A stretch of 64,000 bases of DNA from Enterobacteriaceae bacterium RIT693. Lineage in GTDB: Bacteria > Pseudomonadota > Gammaproteobacteria > Enterobacterales > Enterobacteriaceae. Location of the stretch: positions 124,001 through 188,000 of the forward strand of contig WJYK01000003.1 in the NCBI GenBank assembly GCA_009668225.1, written 5' to 3'. Within the stretch, counting starts at the first letter, position 1; every line of letters starts with the position of its first letter. Shown here piece by piece: positions 46,819 through 56,589 of the stretch. Below the pieces are notes generated by a model. It saw only the letters and a program-made list of their open reading frames with translations. It was not told the origin of the DNA and ran no database searches. A program made the position numbers and the translations under genes.

Positions 46819-47685
46819 ATGACATCACCAACGCCCACGGGGCAACAGTCATTAATGCTACAGATGACACAGCGTCTGCCGCTCTCCGACGCGCATTTTC
46901 GTCGGATATGCCAGTTGATCTACCAGCGCGCGGGAATCGTGCTGGCCGACCATAAACGAGACATGGTTTACAACCGTCTGGTTCGCCGCCTGCGTCTGCT
47001 GGGGCTGGATGATTTTGGCCGTTATTTGGGCATGCTGGAGGCGAACGCCAGTACTGCCGAATGGCAGGCCTTTATTAACTCGCTGACCACTAACCTGACG
47101 GCGTTTTTCCGCGAAGGGCACCACTTCCCGATCCTGGCGGAACACGCCCGCAAGCGCGCCGGAGATTATAAGGTCTGGAGCGCCGCGGCTTCGACCGGCG
47201 AAGAGCCCTATTCCATCGCCATTACGCTTGCCGATGTACTGGGCGGCGGCGCGGGGCGCTGGAAGGTGTTTGCCAGCGATATCGATACCCAGGTGCTGGA
47301 GAAGGCGCAAAGTGGTGTCTATCGGCAGGAAGAGCTGAAAACGTTGTCACCGGTACAGATGCAGCGCTACTTCATGCGCGGAACGGGGCCGCATCAAGGT
47401 CTGGTTCGGGTACGCAGCGAATTGTCCAGTCACGTGGATTTTGCGCCGATTAACCTGCTGGACAAGCAGGCGCCGGTGCCGGGGCCTTTTGACGCAATCT
47501 TCTGTCGGAATGTGATGATTTATTTCGATAAACCAACGCAGCAGGCGATTTTGCAGCGCTTTGTTCCGCTGCTGAAACCCGGCGGATTGTTGTTTGCCGG
47601 GCATTCGGAGAATTTCAGTAACCTCAGTCGCGACTTCTGGCTGCGTGGCCAGACGGTCTATGGCCTGAGTAAGGAAAGAACATGA
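46819..47685 (+). CDS. cheR: Chemotaxis protein methyltransferase CheR
   Basis: A 288-residue enzyme (E. coli 286). N-terminal all-helical part, then the SAM-dependent domain ([45 protein letters not shown]). It methylates receptor glutamates for adaptation. Overlaps cheB by 4 nt. Confidence 0.98.
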   Translation: MTSPTPTGQQSLMLQMTQRLPLSDAHFRRICQLIYQRAGIVLADHKRDMVYNRLVRRLRLLGLDDFGRYLGMLEANASTAEWQAFINSLTTNLTAFFREGHHFPILAEHARKRAGDYKVWSAAASTGEEPYSIAITLADVLGGGAGRWKVFASDIDTQVLEKAQSGVYRQEELKTLSPVQMQRYFMRGTGPHQGLVRVRSELSSHVDFAPINLLDKQAPVPGPFDAIFCRNVMIYFDKPTQQAILQRFVPLLKPGGLLFAGHSENFSNLSRDFWLRGQTVYGLSKERT

Positions 47686-48731
47686 CGAAAATACGTGTCT
47701 TATCGGTCGATGACTCCGCGCTGATGCGGCAGATAATGACGGAAATTATCAACAGTCATAGCGATATGGAAATGGTTGCTACCGCCCCGGACCCGCTGGT
47801 GGCGCGCGATCTGATTAAAAAGTTTAATCCGGATGTGCTAACGCTGGACGTCGAAATGCCCCGTATGGACGGCCTCGACTTCCTGGAGAAGCTGATGCGC
47901 CTGCGGCCTATGCCGGTGGTGATGGTCTCTTCGCTGACCGGAAAAGGGTCTGAGGTTACGTTGCGGGCGCTGGAACTGGGCGCCATCGACTTCGTGACCA
48001 AGCCGCAGCTCGGCATCCGCGAAGGGATGTTGGCCTACAGCGAAATGATTGCCGAAAAGGTGCGTACCGCCGCCAGGGCGAAGATTGCCGCTCATGCACC
48101 GGCCGCCGTGCCTGCGACCCTGAAGGCCGGGCCGCTGCTGAGCTCGGAGAAACTGATTGCCATTGGCGCCTCTACCGGAGGCACCGAGGCGATTCGCCAC
48201 GTGCTGCAGCCGCTGCCGCTTTCCAGCCCGGCGCTGCTGATAACCCAGCACATGCCGCCTGGCTTTACCCGTTCGTTTGCCGAGCGCCTGAATAAGCTCT
48301 GTCAGATAAGCGTGAAAGAGGCGGAAGACGGCGAGCGCGTGCTGCCGGGGCATGCCTACATCGCCCCGGGGGATAAGCACATGGAGCTCGCCAGAAGCGG
48401 GGCGAACTATCAAATCAAATTACATGACGGCCCACCCGTGAACCGGCATCGCCCGGCCGTGGATGTGCTGTTCCATTCGGTGGCGAAGCATGCGGGGCGT
48501 AACGCCGTGGGCGTGATCCTCACCGGGATGGGTAATGACGGTGCCGCCGGGATGCTGGCGATGCACCAGGCAGGGGCGTGGACCATCGCCCAAAACGAAG
48601 CAAGTTGTGTGGTGTTCGGCATGCCGCGTGAGGCCATCAATTCTGGTGGCGTCAGCGAAGTGGTCGATTTAAGCCAGGTTAGCCAGCAGATGCTGGCGAA
48701 AATTAGTGCCGGACAGGCAATACGTATTTAA
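47682..48731 (+). CDS. cheB: Protein-glutamate methylesterase CheB
   Basis: A 349-residue enzyme, same length as E. coli CheB. The receiver domain has D56 (LTLDVEMP); a linker joins the methylesterase with catalytic S164 ([10 protein letters not shown]), a His in QHMPPGFT and an Asp in GMGNDGAAG. Phosphorylated by CheA, it removes methyl groups and deamidates receptors. Confidence 0.98.
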   Translation: MTKIRVLSVDDSALMRQIMTEIINSHSDMEMVATAPDPLVARDLIKKFNPDVLTLDVEMPRMDGLDFLEKLMRLRPMPVVMVSSLTGKGSEVTLRALELGAIDFVTKPQLGIREGMLAYSEMIAEKVRTAARAKIAAHAPAAVPATLKAGPLLSSEKLIAIGASTGGTEAIRHVLQPLPLSSPALLITQHMPPGFTRSFAERLNKLCQISVKEAEDGERVLPGHAYIAPGDKHMELARSGANYQIKLHDGPPVNRHRPAVDVLFHSVAKHAGRNAVGVILTGMGNDGAAGMLAMHQAGAWTIAQNEASCVVFGMPREAINSGGVSEVVDLSQVSQQMLAKISAGQAIRI

Positions 48732-48735
48732 CTGA

Positions 48736-49140
<405 letters not shown>

Positions 49141-49150
49141 GGAGGCGCAA

Positions 49151-49801
49151 ATGCACTCATCAACAAACCCGGCAACAGAGATACACGAGCATTCACCGAC
49201 CGATATCATTGCACGTATCGGCAGCCTGACCCGCATGCTGCGAGACAGCCTGCGTGAACTGGGGCTCGACCAGGCGATTGCCGAAGCGGCTGAAGCCATT
49301 CCTGACGCCCGTGATCGCCTGGACTATGTAGTGCAGATGACCGCCCAGGCCGCCGAGCGCGCCCTGAACTGCGTGGAGCTGTCTCAGCCTCACCAGAACC
49401 AGCTGGAAAGCGAAGCGAAAGCGCTGAGCGGCCGCTGGGATGCATGGTTTGAGAATCCTATCGAGCTGAAAGATGCGCGTGAGCTGGTGACCGATACCCG
49501 CAGTTACCTGTCAGGGGTCCCGGAGCATACCAGCTTCACCAACGCCCAGCTGCTCGAGATCATGATGGCGCAGGATTTCCAGGACCTTACCGGCCAGGTT
49601 ATCAAACGCATGATGGACGTTATTCAGGAGATTGAACGCCAGTTGTTGATGGTGTTGCTGGAGAACATGCCGGAGCCGGACGCGCGCGCCAAACGCGTGA
49701 ATGAAGGCCTGCTGAATGGCCCGCAGCTTGACACAACCGCCGCAGGCGTAGTGGCAAGCCAGGACCAGGTTGACGATTTACTCGACAGCTTAGGCTTCTA
49801 A
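49151..49801 (+). CDS. cheZ: CheY-P phosphatase CheZ
   Basis: A 216-residue protein (E. coli 214). The long helical hairpin contains the catalytic Gln ([13 protein letters not shown]149 here) and the C-terminal DDLLDSLGF helix that grips CheY. It dephosphorylates CheY-P. Last gene of the operon. Confidence 0.98.
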   Translation: MHSSTNPATEIHEHSPTDIIARIGSLTRMLRDSLRELGLDQAIAEAAEAIPDARDRLDYVVQMTAQAAERALNCVELSQPHQNQLESEAKALSGRWDAWFENPIELKDARELVTDTRSYLSGVPEHTSFTNAQLLEIMMAQDFQDLTGQVIKRMMDVIQEIERQLLMVLLENMPEPDARAKRVNEGLLNGPQLDTTAAGVVASQDQVDDLLDSLGF

Positions 49802-49810
49802 CTTACTTGT

Positions 49811-49838
49811 CGCCTCTCCTGCGTGCGCGGGGGAGGCG
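49811..49838 (+). terminator. Hairpin after cheZ
   Basis: CGCCTCTCC paired with GGGGAGGCG (one G-T pair) and a 10-nt loop, followed by GCTTCTT. Moderate terminator. Confidence 0.65.
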
Positions 49839-49845
49839 GCTTCTT

Positions 49846-49880
49846 AACGCCAAAATAAACGTACAAAAACGTTTGTAATT
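49846..49880 (+). promoter_or_regulatory. Candidate FlhDC box of flhBAE
   Basis: AACGCCAAAATAAACG (49846-49861) closely resembles the FlhDC half-site AACGSNNAAATARCG, with a likely inverted half at CGTTTGTAATT (49870-49880). It lies 65-100 nt before flhB, a class II operon activated by FlhDC. Confidence 0.55.
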
Positions 49881-49944
49881 CCTCTATTAGCCCAACCGTG
49901 CTCTGGCATGCTGTCCTTGAAATTGCGGCCACGAGATTGTTGCG

Positions 49945-51096
49945 GTGTCTGAAGATAGCGATCAGGAAAAAACAGAAGCCCCCACGGCCCACCGACTTGA
50001 AAAGGCGCGCGAAGAGGGACAGATCCCGCGCTCCAGAGAACTGACTTCACTGCTGATGCTGCTGGTGGGGCTGTGCATTATCTGGATGGGCGGCGCGTCA
50101 CTTGGCAAGATGCTTGGCGCGATGCTGTCTGACGGCCTGCACTTTGACCATAAGATTGTCAACGACCCCAGCCTTATCGTGCATCAGATCAGTCATCTGA
50201 TAAAGCTTGCCGTGATGGCGCTGCTGCCGCTGATCTCCGGGCTGGTGATTGTGGCGATAGCCGCACCTATGCTGCTGGGGGGCGTGAATTTCAGCGCAAA
50301 ATCAATCCAGTTTAACCTTGGCAAACTCAACCCGATCGCCGGGATTAAGCGCATGTTTTCCATGCAGACGGCGGCGGAGCTGCTGAAGGCAATGCTGAAG
50401 GCGATTCTGGTAGGGTGCGTTGCCGCCTGGTATCTGTGGCACAACTGGCCGGCGATGATGCGCCTGATGAGCGAATCCCCGATAACCGCGCTGGCTAACG
50501 CGCTGAACATGGTAGCACTTTGCGCCCTGCTGGTGATCCTGGGACTTATCCCGATGGTGGGGTTTGATGTCTTCTTCCAGATCTACAGCCATATTAAAAA
50601 GCTGCGAATGACCCGCCAGGATATTCGCGACGAGTACAAACAGAACGAGGGCGACCCGCATATTAAAGGGCGTATTCGCCAGCAGCAGAGGGCGATCGCG
50701 CGCCGCCGCATGATGGCTGATGTCCCTAAGGCTGACGTTATCGTGACGAACCCGACCCACTATGCGGTGGCGTTGCAATACGACGAAAACAAAATGAGCG
50801 CGCCAAAAGTGCTGGCCAAAGGGGCCGGACTGGTGGCTCAGCGTATTAAAGAAATTGGTAATGAAAACCGCATCCCGATGCTGGAAGCGCCTCCGTTGGC
50901 GCGTGCGCTGTACCGCCACGCTGAGATTGGTCAGCAGATCCCCGGTCAGCTCTATTCGGCCGTAGCAGAGGTGCTGGCCTGGGTATGGCAACTGCGACGC
51001 TGGCGCGTGGCGGGCGGCTTAATTCCGAAGAAACCTGAAAATCTTCCGGTGCCTGAGGCACTGGACTTTGCAAACGAGAAGGACTCCGATGGCTAA
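49945..51096 (+). CDS. flhB: Flagellar type III export protein FlhB
   Basis: A 383-residue export gate and switch protein (E. coli 382), GTG start. Four membrane helices, then the cytoplasmic domain with the self-cleaving NPTH (N269). Cleavage switches export from rod/hook to filament proteins. Its stop overlaps flhA by 8 nt. Confidence 0.98.
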   Translation: MSEDSDQEKTEAPTAHRLEKAREEGQIPRSRELTSLLMLLVGLCIIWMGGASLGKMLGAMLSDGLHFDHKIVNDPSLIVHQISHLIKLAVMALLPLISGLVIVAIAAPMLLGGVNFSAKSIQFNLGKLNPIAGIKRMFSMQTAAELLKAMLKAILVGCVAAWYLWHNWPAMMRLMSESPITALANALNMVALCALLVILGLIPMVGFDVFFQIYSHIKKLRMTRQDIRDEYKQNEGDPHIKGRIRQQQRAIARRRMMADVPKADVIVTNPTHYAVALQYDENKMSAPKVLAKGAGLVAQRIKEIGNENRIPMLEAPPLARALYRHAEIGQQIPGQLYSAVAEVLAWVWQLRRWRVAGGLIPKKPENLPVPEALDFANEKDSDG

Positions 51097-53167
51097 TCTG
51101 GCTGCGATGTTGCGCCTGCCGGGCAACATGAAATCCGGGCAATGGCAAATTCTTGCCGGTCCGGTACTGATCCTGCTGATTCTTTCGATGATGGTGCTGC
51201 CGCTGCCGCCGTTTGTCCTCGATCTGCTGTTTACCTTTAACATCGCGCTGTCGATCATGGTGCTGCTGGTGGCGATGTTCACTCAACGTACCCTGGACTT
51301 CGCCGCGTTCCCGACTATTTTGCTGTTTACCACGTTGCTGCGCCTGGCGCTGAACGTCGCCTCTACCCGTATCATCCTGCTTGAAGGCCATACCGGTGCG
51401 GCAGCGGCGGGTAAAGTGGTTGAAGCCTTCGGTCATTTCCTGGTCGGCGGCAACTTCGCCATCGGTATCGTGGTGTTTATTATCCTCGTTATCATCAACT
51501 TTATGGTTATCACCAAAGGTGCGGGACGTATTGCCGAAGTTGGGGCGCGTTTTGTGCTGGACGGGATGCCGGGTAAACAGATGGCCATCGATGCCGACCT
51601 GAATGCCGGGATCATTGGTGAAGAGGAGGCGAAAAAGCGCCGTTCGGAAGTGACCCAGGAAGCGGACTTCTACGGCTCCATGGACGGTGCGAGTAAGTTC
51701 GTGCGCGGCGACGCCGTTGCCGGGCTTATCATCATGGTGATTAACGTAGTCGGCGGCCTGATGGTCGGCGTTATCCAGCACGATATGGCGATGGGCGCGG
51801 CGGCACAAAGCTATACCCTGCTGACCATCGGTGACGGCTTGGTCGCTCAAATCCCCGCGCTGGTTATCTCCACGGCGGCGGGCGTTATCGTTACCCGCGT
51901 GGCGACCGATCAGGACGTTGGCGAACAGATGGTCACCCAGCTGTTCAATAACCCGCGCGTGATGTTGTTGGCCGCTGGCGTACTCGGGCTGCTCGGTATG
52001 GTGCCGGGAATGCCAAACTTTGTCTTCCTGCTGTTTACCGCTGCGTTACTGGGCTTAGCCTGGTGGATGCGTGGCCGCCAGATGGCCGCGCCCGAAGCGC
52101 CTCAGCCGGTGAAAATGCCGGAAAATACTCAGGCGGTGGAAGCCACCTGGAATGACGTTCAGCTGGAAGATCCGCTCGGCATGGAAGTGGGCTACCGCCT
52201 GATCCCGATGGTGGATTTCCAGCAGGATGGCGAATTGCTCGGGCGCATTCGCAGTATTCGTAAAAAATTCGCTCAGGAAATGGGGTTCCTGCCACCGGTG
52301 GTGCATATCCGCGACAATATGGATCTGCCGCCAGCACGCTACCGCATTTTGATGAAAGGCGTTGAAATCGGCAGCGGGGATGCCTACCCGGGCCGCTGGC
52401 TGGCGATTAACCCCGGCACCGCCGCGGGTACCTTACCGGGCGAGGCGACTATCGATCCGGCCTTTGGTCTGGCCGCCATCTGGATTGAGAGCGCGCTGAA
52501 AGAGCAGGCGCAGATTCAGGGCTTCACCGTGGTTGAAGCAAGTACCGTAGTGGCGACGCACCTTAACCATCTTATCGGGCAGTTTGCGCCGGAGCTGTTT
52601 GGCCGTCAGGAAGCGCAGCAGCTGCTTGACCGCGTGACCCAGGAAATGCCGAAGCTGACCGAAGATCTGATCCCTGCCGTAGTGACGCTCACCACGCTGC
52701 ATAAAGTGCTGCAGAACCTGCTGGAAGAGAAAGTGCCGATTCGCGATATGCGCACCATTCTGGAAACGCTGGCCGAGCACGCGCCTATTCAGAACGACCC
52801 GCATGAGCTTACCGCCGTGGTTCGTGTGGCACTGGGCCGGGCGATTACCCAGCAATGGTTCCCGGGGACGGGGGAGGTGCAGGTTATCGGTCTGGATGCG
52901 GCGCTCGAACGCCTGCTGCTCCAGGCGCTACAAGGTGGCGGTGGACTTGAGCCAGGTCTTGCGGATCGCCTGCTTGAGCAGTCCCAGGATGCCCTTCAGC
53001 GTCAGGAAATGTTAGGCGCACCGCCGGTTCTGTTGGTGAACCATGCGCTGCGCCCGCTGCTGGCGCGTTTCTTACGCAGAACGCTGCCGCAGCTGGTGGT
53101 CCTGTCGAGCCTTGAGCTGTCGGACAACCGCAACATTCGTATGACGGCAACGATCGGAGCGAAATAA
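51089..53167 (+). CDS. flhA: Flagellar type III export protein FlhA
   Basis: A 692-residue protein, same length as E. coli FlhA, starting at 51089 inside the end of flhB. Eight membrane helices with the FHIPEP signature region (RLALNVASTRIILLEGHTG), then the cytoplasmic ring domain that receives chaperone-substrate complexes. Export uses proton motive force. It joins flhE by TAATG. Confidence 0.98.
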   Translation: MANLAAMLRLPGNMKSGQWQILAGPVLILLILSMMVLPLPPFVLDLLFTFNIALSIMVLLVAMFTQRTLDFAAFPTILLFTTLLRLALNVASTRIILLEGHTGAAAAGKVVEAFGHFLVGGNFAIGIVVFIILVIINFMVITKGAGRIAEVGARFVLDGMPGKQMAIDADLNAGIIGEEEAKKRRSEVTQEADFYGSMDGASKFVRGDAVAGLIIMVINVVGGLMVGVIQHDMAMGAAAQSYTLLTIGDGLVAQIPALVISTAAGVIVTRVATDQDVGEQMVTQLFNNPRVMLLAAGVLGLLGMVPGMPNFVFLLFTAALLGLAWWMRGRQMAAPEAPQPVKMPENTQAVEATWNDVQLEDPLGMEVGYRLIPMVDFQQDGELLGRIRSIRKKFAQEMGFLPPVVHIRDNMDLPPARYRILMKGVEIGSGDAYPGRWLAINPGTAAGTLPGEATIDPAFGLAAIWIESALKEQAQIQGFTVVEASTVVATHLNHLIGQFAPELFGRQEAQQLLDRVTQEMPKLTEDLIPAVVTLTTLHKVLQNLLEEKVPIRDMRTILETLAEHAPIQNDPHELTAVVRVALGRAITQQWFPGTGEVQVIGLDAALERLLLQALQGGGGLEPGLADRLLEQSQDALQRQEMLGAPPVLLVNHALRPLLARFLRRTLPQLVVLSSLELSDNRNIRMTATIGAK

Positions 53168-53562
53168 TGAAAGCGTTACTTTTGATGTTGCTGGTGCCGT
53201 TTGGCGCGCTGGCGTTAGGTGAGGGCTCATGGCAGGACAGCAGCATCGGCGTGACCCTGAGTAACCGTGGCGTGGCGGCCTCGTCCCGCCCACTGAAGCC
53301 GATGCAGCCCGTCAGCGGCAGGATGACGCTGATTGCCTGGACCTATGTGCTGGATGGCCCGACGCCTGCGGGACTGACGGTCAAGCTTTGCTCGCCAACC
53401 AACTGTACGCCTCTGGAAGGCGATAACGGCACCACGCGCGGCCTGACCAATACCGACGCGAATCAGCCTTTGCGTTTCGTCTGGGAAGTGCCGGGCGGCG
53501 GGGCTATGTACCCGCCGCTGCGGGTGCGCAGCAATCAGGTTATCGTTAATTACGTCCAGTAA
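53167..53562 (+). CDS. flhE: Flagellar protein FlhE
   Basis: A 131-residue periplasmic protein (E. coli 130) with a signal peptide (LLMLLVPFGALALGEG) and a Cys pair. It aligns with FlhE at GEGSWQDSSIGVTL and FVWEVPGGG. FlhE limits proton leakage through the flagellar export gate in Salmonella. The ATG overlaps the flhA stop. The 244 nt after it hold no feature I could identify. Confidence 0.95.
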   Translation: MKALLLMLLVPFGALALGEGSWQDSSIGVTLSNRGVAASSRPLKPMQPVSGRMTLIAWTYVLDGPTPAGLTVKLCSPTNCTPLEGDNGTTRGLTNTDANQPLRFVWEVPGGGAMYPPLRVRSNQVIVNYVQ

Positions 53563-53806
53563 GCTCTCCTTTTCGGCCATCGGGCTCATCCGGTGGTCGA
53601 CGCCTCGTTTTTCCTCCAGCTAATTTGTTTTATCAATCAGTGATTCAGGCACGGGTCCCCTTTGCATTTTTGCCATTTTTCGTTTGCCGGTGGCAGAAGC
53701 GGAAAGGTATCACTGCGGCGATGCTTTTACTTTTAACCGTGTACTTACTCCCGGAGCGAGGAGCAGTCATCAGGGAGTCTCCCAAAAACCATAAGGGCTG
53801 ACGGCG

Positions 53807-55390
53807 ATGAAAACACGGAAAATTGGACTAACGAACTACCTGGCCTATGGCTCAGGCGACTTTTTGGGAGCAGGGACCACGGCGCTAACGGCGGCCTGGC
53901 TGCTCTATTTTTACACCACGTTTTGCGGGCTCTCTCCTATTGAGGCCACCTTTATTTTTGCCGCGGCCAGGGTGCTGGATGCGGTAGTCAGCCCGCTAAT
54001 GGGCTTCCTGACCGATAACTTCGGTTCCACCTGGCTCGGCAAGCGCTTCGGACGAAGAAAGTTCTTTATCCTGCTCGGCATTCCCTGCGTATTCAGCTAC
54101 TCGCTAATGTGGGTAGGGGAGATGGATTTCTGGTACTACCTGGTCACCTACCTGATCTTTGACGTCGTCTACACCATGATTCTGGTGCCTTATGAAACGC
54201 TGGTGCCGGAAATGACCGACGACTTTAAACAGAAAACCAAGTTTTCAGGCGCGCGTATTTCTATGGCGCAAATGTCGGCCATCCTGGCTTCTTTCCTGCC
54301 GGGCATATTGCTGACCCAGTTCGGTAAAGACAATGCCATCTCCTTTTTCTATGCGAGCCTGGTCTTTTCGGTGCTGTGCGCGCTGATGCTGACGTTTGTC
54401 TGGTGCTTCACCTGGGAGCGCCCGCGTGCAGAGTGGACGGAAGCCGCGCTGAGGGCGGAAGCAGAGAGGCAGCAGCTAAGCCTCGGGCAAAGCCTGAACC
54501 GCCTGTTCGTAGAACTGAGTTCCACGCTGCGCGTCAGGATTTTTCGCCAGCATCTGGGCATGTACCTTGGCGGCTATATAGCGCAGGACGTTTTTAACGC
54601 GGTCTTCACTTATTACGTGGTGTTCGTGCTGATGCAGGAGGCGTCGATGGCCTCCAATCTGCTGGGCACCATGGCTATCTTCCAGTTTATTGCGGTTATC
54701 GCGATGATCCCGCTGTGCATCCGCTTTGGACCCGCGCCCTCGTATCGCATGGTTGTCGTGCTTTTTGGCCTGAGCTCGTTTTCCTACGCCGTGCTCTATT
54801 ATGCCGGGCTCAGCGATGTTTATGCGCTGTTGCTGCTGGTTTCGGCCGTTGCCGGGCTAGGGCGCGGCGGCATCAACTATGTTCCGTGGAATACCTATAC
54901 CTACATCGCCGACGTGGATGAAGTGATAACCGGCCAGCGCCGGGAAGGGATATTTGCCGGGATAATGACTCTGACGCGCAAAGCCTCTCAGGCGGGGGCG
55001 GTGATGCTGGTCGGCGTGGTGATGCAAATGTCGGGCTTTGTCAGCGGGCAAAAAATACAGCCGGTGGAAGTGAGCCACACTATTTTGACCATCCTGAGCG
55101 TAGGTACGCTGCTGGTGCTGGCCTGCGGGTTCCTGGTCTCCCTGCATTTCAGGCTCAACTTACAAACCCACAGCACGCTGCGTGAAGAGACGGCCAAAAT
55201 GCGCGAGTTTGGCAGCGCAATTGAGCAGGCCAGCTCGCCGGAAGCTCGCGCAACGGTAGAAATGCTGGCCGGGATGCCTTTCGAAGCCCTGTGGGGCAAT
55301 AACAACATTGGTTATCTCAACCGCAATAAGCCGCCTGCGCCCACGCTTAAAGCCGACGTGCCGCTGAATTCAACATACCATGGAGGTTAA
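53807..55390 (+). CDS. GPH-family rhamnogalacturonide symporter (RhiT-like)
   Basis: A 527-residue member of the glycoside-pentoside-hexuronide:cation symporters, about twelve helices (DAVVSPLMGFLTDNFGSTWLGKRFGRRKFFILLG is typical, here given as two adjoining parts). Coupled to a GH105 gene, it most likely imports unsaturated rhamnogalacturonides from pectin, as RhiT does in Dickeya. The last 80 residues form a polar tail. Its stop lies within the ribosome site of the next gene (GGAGGTTAA). Confidence 0.82.
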   Translation: MKTRKIGLTNYLAYGSGDFLGAGTTALTAAWLLYFYTTFCGLSPIEATFIFAAARVLDAVVSPLMGFLTDNFGSTWLGKRFGRRKFFILLGIPCVFSYSLMWVGEMDFWYYLVTYLIFDVVYTMILVPYETLVPEMTDDFKQKTKFSGARISMAQMSAILASFLPGILLTQFGKDNAISFFYASLVFSVLCALMLTFVWCFTWERPRAEWTEAALRAEAERQQLSLGQSLNRLFVELSSTLRVRIFRQHLGMYLGGYIAQDVFNAVFTYYVVFVLMQEASMASNLLGTMAIFQFIAVIAMIPLCIRFGPAPSYRMVVVLFGLSSFSYAVLYYAGLSDVYALLLLVSAVAGLGRGGINYVPWNTYTYIADVDEVITGQRREGIFAGIMTLTRKASQAGAVMLVGVVMQMSGFVSGQKIQPVEVSHTILTILSVGTLLVLACGFLVSLHFRLNLQTHSTLREETAKMREFGSAIEQASSPEARATVEMLAGMPFEALWGNNNIGYLNRNKPPAPTLKADVPLNSTYHGG

Positions 55391-55394
55391 TACT

Positions 55395-56534
55395 ATGAAG
55401 GTTTGGCCTGTTAAGCATAGCCAGCTGCTTCGCCAGCCTCAGCGCTTTATCGCGAGGGATGAACTTAAAGCGCTGATTGAGAACGTTACGCGAAGCCTGG
55501 TGAGTATTCGTGATGAAAGCGGTGAGTTTTTGCTGCGGCTGGACGACGGCCGGGTGATAGACACCAAGGGTTGGGCTGGCTGGGAGTGGACGCACGGTAT
55601 CGGGCTGTATGGGATCTGGCAGTATTACCGCCTGACGGGCGATACCGCGATGCGGGATATCATCGATAGCTGGTTTGCCGCGCGCTTTACCGAAGGCGCT
55701 ACGACCAAAAATGTTAATACCATGGCGCCTTTCCTGACGCTGGCGTACCGCTACGAAGAGAGCAAGGATCCGGCCTGGCTACCGTGGCTGGAAAGCTGGG
55801 CCGAATGGGCGATGCACGAGATGCCGCGCACGGACTTTGGCGGGATGCAGCACATCACGCTGGCGGAGGAGAACCATCAGCAGATGTGGGATGACACGCT
55901 GATGATGACGGTGCTGCCGCTGGCGAAAATCGGCAAACTGCTTGGCCGCGAAGAGTATGTGGAAGAGGCGGCCTATCAGTTTCTGCTTCACGTTCAGAAC
56001 CTGATGGACCGGGAGACCGGCCTGTGGTTTCACGGCTGGAGCTACGAAGGCTGCCACAATTTTGCCAACGCCCGCTGGGCACGTGGCAATAGCTGGCTGA
56101 CCATCGTTATCCCGGACTTCCTCGAGCTTATCGACCTGCCTGAAAGCAGCGCGGTACGCCGCTATCTGCTGCAGGTGCTGAACAGGCAGGTTGAGGCGCT
56201 GGTAAAATGCCAGAATGAAAATGGTCTCTGGCACACCCTGCTTGACGACCCGGATTCTTACCCGGAAGCTTCGGCGACGGCGGGTTTTGCCTACGGCATT
56301 CTCAAGGCGGTACGCAAGCGTTACGTCAGCGCAGAGTATGCTGATGCGGGAGAAAAAGCGATACGCGGTATCGTGGCCAATATCTCGCCGGGAGGGGAAT
56401 TGTTGCAAACGTCGTTTGGGACAGGAATGGGCAGCAATCTTGAGTTTTACCGCCAGATACCGCTGACCTCAATGCCTTACGGCCAGGCGATGGGAATCCT
56501 GTGTATGACGGAATACCTGCGCAGCTACTTCTGA
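55395..56534 (+). CDS. Unsaturated rhamnogalacturonyl hydrolase, GH105 (RhiN/YesR-like)
   Basis: A 379-residue (alpha/alpha)6-barrel enzyme, no signal peptide, so cytoplasmic. The start at 55395 is set by GGAGGT 7 nt before it. Family motifs are GWEWTHGIGLYGIW, NHQQMWDDTLMM (catalytic Asp at 166-167) and ARWARGNSW. It removes the unsaturated galacturonyl residue left by rhamnogalacturonan lyase after import. No lyase or regulator lies beside it. Confidence 0.87.
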   Translation: MKVWPVKHSQLLRQPQRFIARDELKALIENVTRSLVSIRDESGEFLLRLDDGRVIDTKGWAGWEWTHGIGLYGIWQYYRLTGDTAMRDIIDSWFAARFTEGATTKNVNTMAPFLTLAYRYEESKDPAWLPWLESWAEWAMHEMPRTDFGGMQHITLAEENHQQMWDDTLMMTVLPLAKIGKLLGREEYVEEAAYQFLLHVQNLMDRETGLWFHGWSYEGCHNFANARWARGNSWLTIVIPDFLELIDLPESSAVRRYLLQVLNRQVEALVKCQNENGLWHTLLDDPDSYPEASATAGFAYGILKAVRKRYVSAEYADAGEKAIRGIVANISPGGELLQTSFGTGMGSNLEFYRQIPLTSMPYGQAMGILCMTEYLRSYF

Positions 56535-56545
56535 TTAGCGATAAA

Positions 56546-56569
56546 AAACCCGGCAAATTAGCCGGGTTT
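56546..56569. terminator. Terminator between the GH105 gene and argS
   Basis: AAACCCGGC-TAATTT-GCCGGGTTT on the minus strand, followed by TTTTAT: a strong terminator for argS; it also serves the plus strand less well. Confidence 0.85.
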
Positions 56570-56589
56570 GAGCGTGAAACGCTTTACGC

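Noticed and set aside
50846-51850. A 334-codon minus-strand frame across flhB and flhA
   Set aside because: It overlaps two certain genes, and its product is a His/Gln/Arg-rich string without a fold; a shadow frame.
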